A DNA stretch of 12,794 nucleotides from SIG603 sp964369215 (GTDB taxonomy: Bacteria; Bacillota; Clostridia; Oscillospirales; Acutalibacteraceae). The stretch spans positions 1 to 12,794 of the forward strand of contig CAYJEZ010000072.1 of NCBI GenBank assembly GCA_964369215.1, given 5' to 3'. Below are positions 1 through 6,800 of this stretch, in pieces. The position numbers and the translations under genes are program-made. The notes beneath the pieces are model-generated. The model was not told where the DNA came from. It saw only the letters and a list, made by a program, of their open reading frames with translations, and made no database searches. Every line of letters starts with the position of its first letter. Position 1 is the first letter of the stretch.

Positions 1-76
1 TTGTATCCATATTAATCTCACTTTCTTGCATAATTTCATAGTTTGCTACATTCTTACAGCAATTCAGACTTGCAAA

Positions 77-494
77 CTACTTAATAATAAACTCTTGTTT
101 ATAGGTAGTATTCGCCTTTATAACCTCTCTATCGTTTATGTTAAGTTTTGTTATAAAGCCTGTCTCTTTTGATATTTCTGCACTTATAAGTTCATTTTTC
201 ACGCAAATTATTTTATCTTTATCGCTTACAACAAGCTTATCAGAGTTTACACCCTCGCTTATTTTAAGCATTGCCTTGGCAAGTTCAATTTGCTCAAAGG
301 CAACTATATGCCCTCTTTTTGCCCATGCAGTGTCCTCTTTTGTCTCAAAATATATGTTTACAAAGCACTCTTTGTCCTTAAGGAGATTCACCGCTTGTGT
401 CCTCGCTAGCGTAGGGCATATTTATTGCATGGGGTTTCTCTTTGTTTTTGGATATAACGTTAAAATCGTACCACATCTTAGTTTTGTTTCTCAT
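77..494 (-). pseudogene. GH2 beta-galactosidase deletion relic
   Basis: This is a remnant of a glycoside hydrolase family 2 (LacZ-type) beta-galactosidase with a large internal deletion and a frame change at the junction. An ATG at 492-494, preceded by an AAAGGA ribosome-binding site, opens 38 codons (stop at 378-380). Their residues WYDFNVISKNKEKPHAINMP and then YASEDTSGESP resemble the extreme N-terminus of GH2 galactosidases. In another frame from about 391 down to 77, the residues EDTAWAKRGHIVAFEQIEL, and then ISAEISKETGFITKLNI, resemble the start of the C-terminal small-chain domain (E. coli LacZ has TAWSEAGHISAWQQ there). Most of the sugar-binding domain, the whole TIM barrel and both catalytic glutamates are absent. 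The frame ends at TAG 77-79, where galactosidase similarity also ends. It cannot make an active enzyme. The family assignment is from remembered motifs, not a search. Confidence 0.75.
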
Positions 495-537
495 TTGGTT
501 ACATTCCTTTCATTTTACTTCTTTTCAATACTTCGTT

Positions 538-550
538 GTGCAATATGCAC
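538..550. promoter_or_regulatory. candidate operator palindrome
   Basis: GTGCAATATGCAC is an inverted repeat with GTGCA/TGCAC arms around a 3-nt centre. It sits about +3 to +15 relative to the predicted start of the galactosidase-relic promoter at 560-588. That is a classical repressor position, so it may be a leftover operator. It is short and could be chance. No regulator gene is visible in the window. Confidence 0.3.
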
Positions 551-559
551 ATTTTAATC

Positions 560-588
560 ATTGTATCATAAACAATTTTATTTATCAA
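560..588 (-). promoter_or_regulatory. sigma-A promoter of galactosidase relic
   Basis: On the minus strand, TTGATA (583-588; 5/6 to TTGACA) and TACAAT (560-565; 5/6 to TATAAT) are separated by exactly 17 bp. TGA immediately upstream gives an extended -10 (TGN). The predicted start is near 553, about 59 nt upstream of the relic's ATG. The promoter appears intact although the gene behind it is destroyed. Confidence 0.65.
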
Positions 589-625
589 TACTATTTTAAT
601 TAAATTCAAGCAATAATAATAATTT

Positions 626-669
626 GACCTCACAAAAGTTAAACCTAAGAATTCAACTTTTGTGAGGTC
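626..669. repeat. perfect 15-bp inverted repeat (IS-end hairpin)
   Basis: GACCTCACAAAAGTT (626-640) is perfectly complementary to AACTTTTGTGAGGTC (655-669) around a 14-nt loop. It is followed on the plus strand by GGGTTTTTGTG. Left ends of IS150-group IS3 elements often carry such an AAAGTT/AACTTT hairpin just ahead of orfA, and an orfA-like reading frame does begin 9 nt later. On the plus strand the shape would also work as an intrinsic terminator, but no plus-strand gene lies upstream of it. Confidence 0.7.
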
Positions 670-806
670 GGGTTTTTGTGAGAAAATACAGTTATGAGTT
701 TAAGAAGAAAGTGCTGAAAGTATACGAATTTATGAGGAAGGGTGATGTGTTTTGTTTTAGTATTTTTAAAAAAACAATGACTGCAAGTTTTAATCGGTAT
801 AAGTAG
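626..806 (+). mobile_element. truncated IS3/IS150-type element relic
   Basis: After the hairpin at 626-669, a GTG at 678-680 opens a 42-codon plus-strand frame ending at TAG 804-806. Its first residues, VRKYSYEFKKKVLKVY, match the usual start of OrfA (helix-turn-helix subunit) of IS150-group transposases, typically M-R-K-Y-S-x-E-F-K-K-K-V-V. After about GDV (near codon 24) the similarity stops, and the rest (FCFSIFKKTMTASFNRYK) is not recognised. The remainder of orfA, orfB with its DDE catalytic residues, and the right end are missing. What is left is therefore only the left tip of an insertion sequence. The right boundary is uncertain; similarity is convincing only to about 750. The family call is from motif memory. 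Confidence 0.6.
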
Positions 807-843
807 TAATTTCTATTTAATCACTTTTACCGAAATTACTACT
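802..843. repeat. 12-bp inverted repeat spanning LRR gene stop
   Basis: AGTAGTAATTTC (802-813) and GAAATTACTACT (832-843) are exact reverse complements around an 18-nt loop that contains the stop codon (817-819) of the giant LRR gene. In minus-strand RNA this would fold into an AU-rich hairpin at the 3' end of the message. No U tract follows it, so it is not a standard intrinsic terminator. It may serve as an mRNA 3' stabiliser, or it may be incidental. Confidence 0.4.
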
Positions 844-3800
844 ATTTCTAGAAATAGCAACGTCTAAAAAGTTAACAACACCGTCATCATTTAAGTCTGT
901 ATAAGCATCTACACCAGCTTCAGTTTTGGTTTTATTGTAGTTTCCTACATTAGCTATTTCAGTTGAATCGCTAATATCTACTGTTCCGCTAGCGTTCACA
1001 TCACCTAACAACCTTGCTTTAACACTAGCTAATGCGTAAGTTGAGAATCTGTCAGTCTCAATAGTAATCGTATTAGGGTCATTATCCAAATCTTCAAGAA
1101 CTTCTGCTACACCATTATGCACCCTTACTACAACATATTCAACACCCTCTATTATTAATTCAGAAGGTATAGTTAGAGTTATTCTTATAGCCTTAGTTAA
1201 CTCTGTAATTGCTGTTTCGGTTGCTCCTACTGTTTTCTTTAAATCTATATCCAGTAATTGTGCAACAGCTACCGTGCCTGTTCCTTCTGCTTTAATAAAA
1301 TCCTCTATCTTACTATCTATTGCTACTTTCTCTTCAGGCGTTACTGTACTCTCTTCTACCTTATTTACATCTAGCTTTACTTTTAAATCTTCTCCGCCTA
1401 TTAAGTCTTCTTCAGTAAATATGTCTGATATATCATTTTTTGGAATTTCAGGTGCTAAATCAGTTGCCCCTGTACCCCCTATTTCAGGTACTACATCTGT
1501 AGGGTAATTGTAGTCAAAACCATTGTTGATGCAATATTGTTTTAATAACTCATTACCAACAGGAATAAGCATAGTATCAAATTTATCACAATATTTAAAT
1601 GCAATGTCAGAAACATAGGTAACACTATTCGGCACTGTCACGCTTTCTAATTTATTGCTGTCATAAAACGCTAAATCATCAACTCTAGTAACTCCTTCTA
1701 ATATTGTAACATCAACTAAATTGTCGCAATGAGCAAATACATACAGACCCAATTCGTTTACACTACCGGGTACTGTTACACTTGTTAAGGCGTCACAATT
1801 ACTAAACACACTCCAAGCCAATATTGTCACGCTATCAGGTATAGTAACTTCACTTAAGCTAGTACAGTTAGCAAAACTAACGTCTTGAATTTCTACTACA
1901 GTATCTGGAATACTCACGCTTGTTAAATTAATACTGTTTTGGAATGCACCCCACATTATTTTATTTACACCGTCAGGAATTGTATAACCACCTACTTTAC
2001 CAGCAGGATATGCAATTAGTTCGGTTTTATCTTTATTGAATAACACACCGTCTTCGCTTGAATAGTTTGAGTTTGTAGCATTAACATTAATGGCAGTGTT
2101 TGATGTAAAAACTCTATTGCTGTACCATGAAAGGTTTGCAATATTATCGTGAATATTGAGGCTAGTTATCTTATTACCGTTACTAAATGCAGAATGATTT
2201 ACACTGGTTACGCTCTCAGGTATAGTATAATCTCCTGCTTTGCCTGATGGATAAATAAGAAGCTCAGTTTCATCTTTATTGTATAGCACTCCGTTTATGC
2301 TTGAATAGCTAGGATGATTATCACTTACATTAATAGCGGTTAAATTTTCGCAGTTACTTAATGCGTACTCAGTAGTAAAGTTAGCTTCTACACTATCAGG
2401 CATGTTAAACTCTCCTGTTTTACCTTCAGGGAATTTAACAATGGTTGTTTTATCTTTATTGTATAGTACTCCGTCTTCACTTGAGAGTGTTTGGTTTGCT
2501 TGGGCTACTATAATCTCACTTAACAAGCTACAACCATTAAATAACGCACTATTTCCGTTATGTACAACACTTGCTGGAATATTTATGCTTACTAAATTTT
2601 TAGCATTTGTAAACGCATATAGTATATCCGCTACACCTTCAGGAATAATGTACGAACTGCCTTCTCTTGCTGCTGGGTAAAAAATAATCTTTGTCCTATC
2701 TTTGCTATATAAAACTCCGTCTACCGATGTGTAATTTTTATTCTCAGTTGATACCTCTATAGATTTCAAATTTTCTAATTCTGAAAATGCTGCACCGTCG
2801 ATATAAGTTACAGTTTTAGGTATAGTTATACTAGTAAGGGCGCTTGCTTCTCCAAATAAACTGCTTCCTAGTTCAGCTACCTCGTAAATATCTCCATCAA
2901 TTTCTACAGTGGCAGGTATGTTATAATGCCCTGATAGTACTGAAGGGTCTACCGCCTCTGAAGGATACTCATTTCCCATTCCAATTCTGAATACTCCTAT
3001 CTCTACTTTACCATTTGACAAAGGAGTAGGAGCTAAAATAATATTGAAACCTATTTCAATACCTTCTACATTAATAGTTTTGTAGCTATCTTGATAGTCA
3101 AACTTATATTCATATTCTGAAACTTGCGATTTAGTATTTGCAAAATAATCCTTCAAGTATGTGCTATTAGAAGGAATGTATATATTTTGTCTACTGTCCC
3201 AACTATTATTTTGAGCATTAATATCTGAAACAGAAGGATAAAAAGCAATATCTGTCAAGTTTTTGGCATACGCTAATGAACTATCGTTTATTGTTGAAAC
3301 AAACTGCGGCACTATATATGTGTTACCAGGTTTTGCATATGGATATAACATTAGCGTACGACCAGATGTATAAATACCTTTAAATAACACTCCGTCTTCG
3401 CTAGTGTAATAAGAACTGCCTTCTTCTACATTAATCTCTTCTAATGCTGTGCAACCATCAAAAAAGCCACTCTCGCCCATTCCTGATAAGCTTCCAATTT
3501 CTTTTACTGCCTTAGGAATATTTAAGCTAATCAAATTGCTATTATTTATAAATGCAGAAAAATCAATAATTTCAACGCTTTCTTCTATGGAGTAAGATTC
3601 ATCTGTTTTTCCAGATGGGTAAATAAGAAGTCTTTTTCCGTCTTTTGAATATAATACTCCATCAATACTTATTAAATTTGCATTATCGCTATCAACATTT
3701 ATCTCTCTTAAGCTGTTGCACCCTTCAAAAGTAAAAGTATCAAGTTCAGTAACTAGACTAGGAATTGTTATGCTTTGCAGACTACTACAATTTTGGAATG

Positions 3801-6800
3801 CACCCCTACCTATTGAAGTAATACTAGATGGTATGCTTATGTTTGTTAAACTAGAACAACCTTTAAAAATATACCAAGGCAAATAAGTTACACTAGCAGG
3901 TATTGATATGCTTGTTAGCCTATCGCAGCCTTGAAAAGCAATTGGTGCAAAACTTTGTCCAAAAGAATAGACAGTCTCAGGAATACTATAATCCCCAGTT
4001 TTACCTGGTGGACATATTAGAATAACTGTTTTGTCTTTACTAAGTAATACTCCGTCTTCACTTGAATAATTCGAATTATCACTAGCTACTATTATTTCGG
4101 TTAAGTTCTCGCAACCGTTAAATGGATTAATATACGAAATTGAAACTATGTCAGTTATGCTATTAGGTATTGATACACTTGTTATCTCTTCACACCCAAC
4201 AAAAGCACTCTCTCCAATACTTACTACACTAAAGTTAGTATTATCAATAAAAACTGTACTCGGTATATTTATAGCACCTGTGGTTAAAGTATCTATTGCA
4301 ACAGCTCCGCCGCCAACTTGTACGGTACCACTCTCAGTATCTGTTGGTAGGCTGAGCACTTTAAAGTCTATATCAACTCCATCTACATTTATTGTATACA
4401 CATTATTTTGTATTATTGGAACTTTTCCATCAGAATATTCTATGTAATTTAACAAATTATCTATACAGTACTGTTTTAGATATTGGTTGTTTTCAGGAAT
4501 GTAAATATGAGTTAAGCTAGAATTGTACTCAAATGCTCTTTCTTCAATATTTGTTACATCGTCATTTAAAATTAAGACTTCTAATCTATTTCCCGATGAA
4601 AAAGCATTTGAAGAAATCGTACTAACCCCTTTTGGCAGTTGGTATATTGCCCCTTTATTACTCGGATAATAAGTTAATACAGATTTATCTTTATTAAACA
4701 ATACTCCGTCTATACTTGAATAATTCGGGTTGTTCTCAGATACATTTATTGAAGTTAAATTATAACAGTTCGCAAAAGCATCGCTGTCCATAGTGAGCAA
4801 GGTACTAGGCAAGGTAATATTTTTAAAGTTATTAGGCAATCCAAACACAGGGTTGTCGCCGCCTGCTATATGAGTAACTCCTTCTGGAACAGTGTAGTCA
4901 CTATCATTACTTCTATATACTGGTAATTTTAATATTGTAGTTTTTTCTTTGTTAAGCAAAACTCCGTCCACACTAGAAAAATTCGGATTATCAGATGATA
5001 CATGTATTTCTTTTAAAGCTATTAACTGTTTTAGTGCATCATTATCAATATTGAGCACACTGCTAGGTATTGTTAAATTAGTAATGCTATGGTTTGATGT
5101 AAATGTTGGGTTAATATCTCCACCAACAATACTTATTACTCCTTCTGGTATCGAAAAAACTCCATTTGTTTTATTTGGAACAGCAATAATAATTGTTTTT
5201 TCTTTGTTAAGTAAAATTCCATCTACACTAGAAAAATTCGGATTATTATCCGTTACTCTTATAAAACGTAGATAATATGCACCAACAAACGAACTACCAC
5301 TAACAGTGGTTAAACTATCAGGCAAGTCAATGCCTTCAATTTTAGCACCATAAAAAGCACTATCCTCAATTGTTGTTAGAGTTTCAGCTAAATCTATACT
5401 CTTTAAATTTGAATTTCTAAATGCACTTTCACCAATAGAAATCACACCCAAAGGCACTTGGTAATGCTCACCATATCTGCCTATTGGATAATAAATAAGA
5501 GTATTTTGCTCTTTATTAAACAGCACTCCATCAATACTAGAAAAATATGGGTTATCTTCATATACATATATAGCATTCAGTCCATAGCAATTTTCAAATC
5601 CTGTTGGGTTTATATCAACTACATCAAAAATATAACCTTCAATATCAACAGTGTTTGGTAAATACAGGCTTCCATTATACGAAGTATCTACAATGCTATG
5701 GAAGTCTCCCCCCAATAGTACAGTACCGTTTTCACTGTCTGTAGCTAACGAAAGCACTGTAACTTTCATATCAATATTATTTGCAGTTACAGTATAAACG
5801 CTGTTAATAGCTATAGGAGGTTGACCTTCCTCAAGCTCAGTATATTTAAGAGAATTTTCTGTACAATATTGTTTTAAATATTCGTTGCCTACAGGAATAA
5901 ATATTTGCTCTAAATAACCACTTGAAAATGCATTTTGACCTATATGTGTAACGCTGTTTGGTAGCACTACACTAGCTAAAGTAAAAATTGAAAATGCATT
6001 ATCTCCAATTGTCGTTACTCCATTAGGAATTGTTACTCTATATAAAGCAGTCCTCTCAAAGGCAGAATTACCAATTTCTGTTACACTTTCTGGTATTTGG
6101 ATATCAATAAGTGGACTACCTTTAAATGCACTTTCTCCTATCTTTATTAGAGTGCTAGGAAATGATACTTCTTCTAAGTTACTGCAAAATGAGAAAGCAG
6201 AGTCTGAAATCTCTTTTACTCCCTCAGGTATAGTAATGCTTGTTAAATTAAAATTAGAATAAAATGCAGAGGTCCCAATATTTGTTACTGTACTTGGTAT
6301 GGTTATGTTTTGCATTTTTGAATCTGCAAACGCGCTCCTACCAATAGTTGTAACTCCATATGGTATATCGTAACTCTCATCTTGTTTTCCTTTTGGATAT
6401 AGAATAAGAGTAGTTTTATCTTTATTAAATAAAACACCATTATAACTTGATAGATAAGAACTGTTATCATCAACAATTATCTCTGTAACACCTTCTGGAA
6501 AGGAATGTGGATTGATATCAGCAACATCAAAAGTATAGCCTTCTATATCAACACTAGCAGGTATATAAATTGTGCCTACATAATTTGTATCTATAGCATT
6601 TTGAGCACCCGCTCCACCTATCTGTACCAAACCATTTTCTGTACTTGTTGGAAGCGAATTAACATAAACTGTAATATCCACATTGTTTACAGATACAACG
6701 TGAGTGCTATATAGTGCAATCGGAGGAACTCCTTCCTCAAGCTCAATATATTTAAGAGAATTTTCTGTACAATATTGTTTTAAATATTCGTTGCCTACAG

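Noticed and set aside
138..557. Plus-strand open frame of 139 codons with hydrophobic stretches
   Set aside because: It runs antisense to the galactosidase relic and its promoter, has no RBS-like context I can support, and its hydrophobic look follows from reading AT-rich coding DNA backwards.
626..669. Hairpin as the intrinsic terminator of the LRR gene
   Set aside because: On the minus strand the stem is followed by AAATTATTATT rather than a U tract, and it lies about 150 nt past the stop. The T run is on the plus-strand side, where no gene needs terminating. An IS end explains it better.
1274..6714. Several plus-strand open frames of 67-108 codons inside the LRR gene
   Set aside because: All lie opposite the well-supported 2488-codon gene, show no family features, and mirror its repeated coding pattern.
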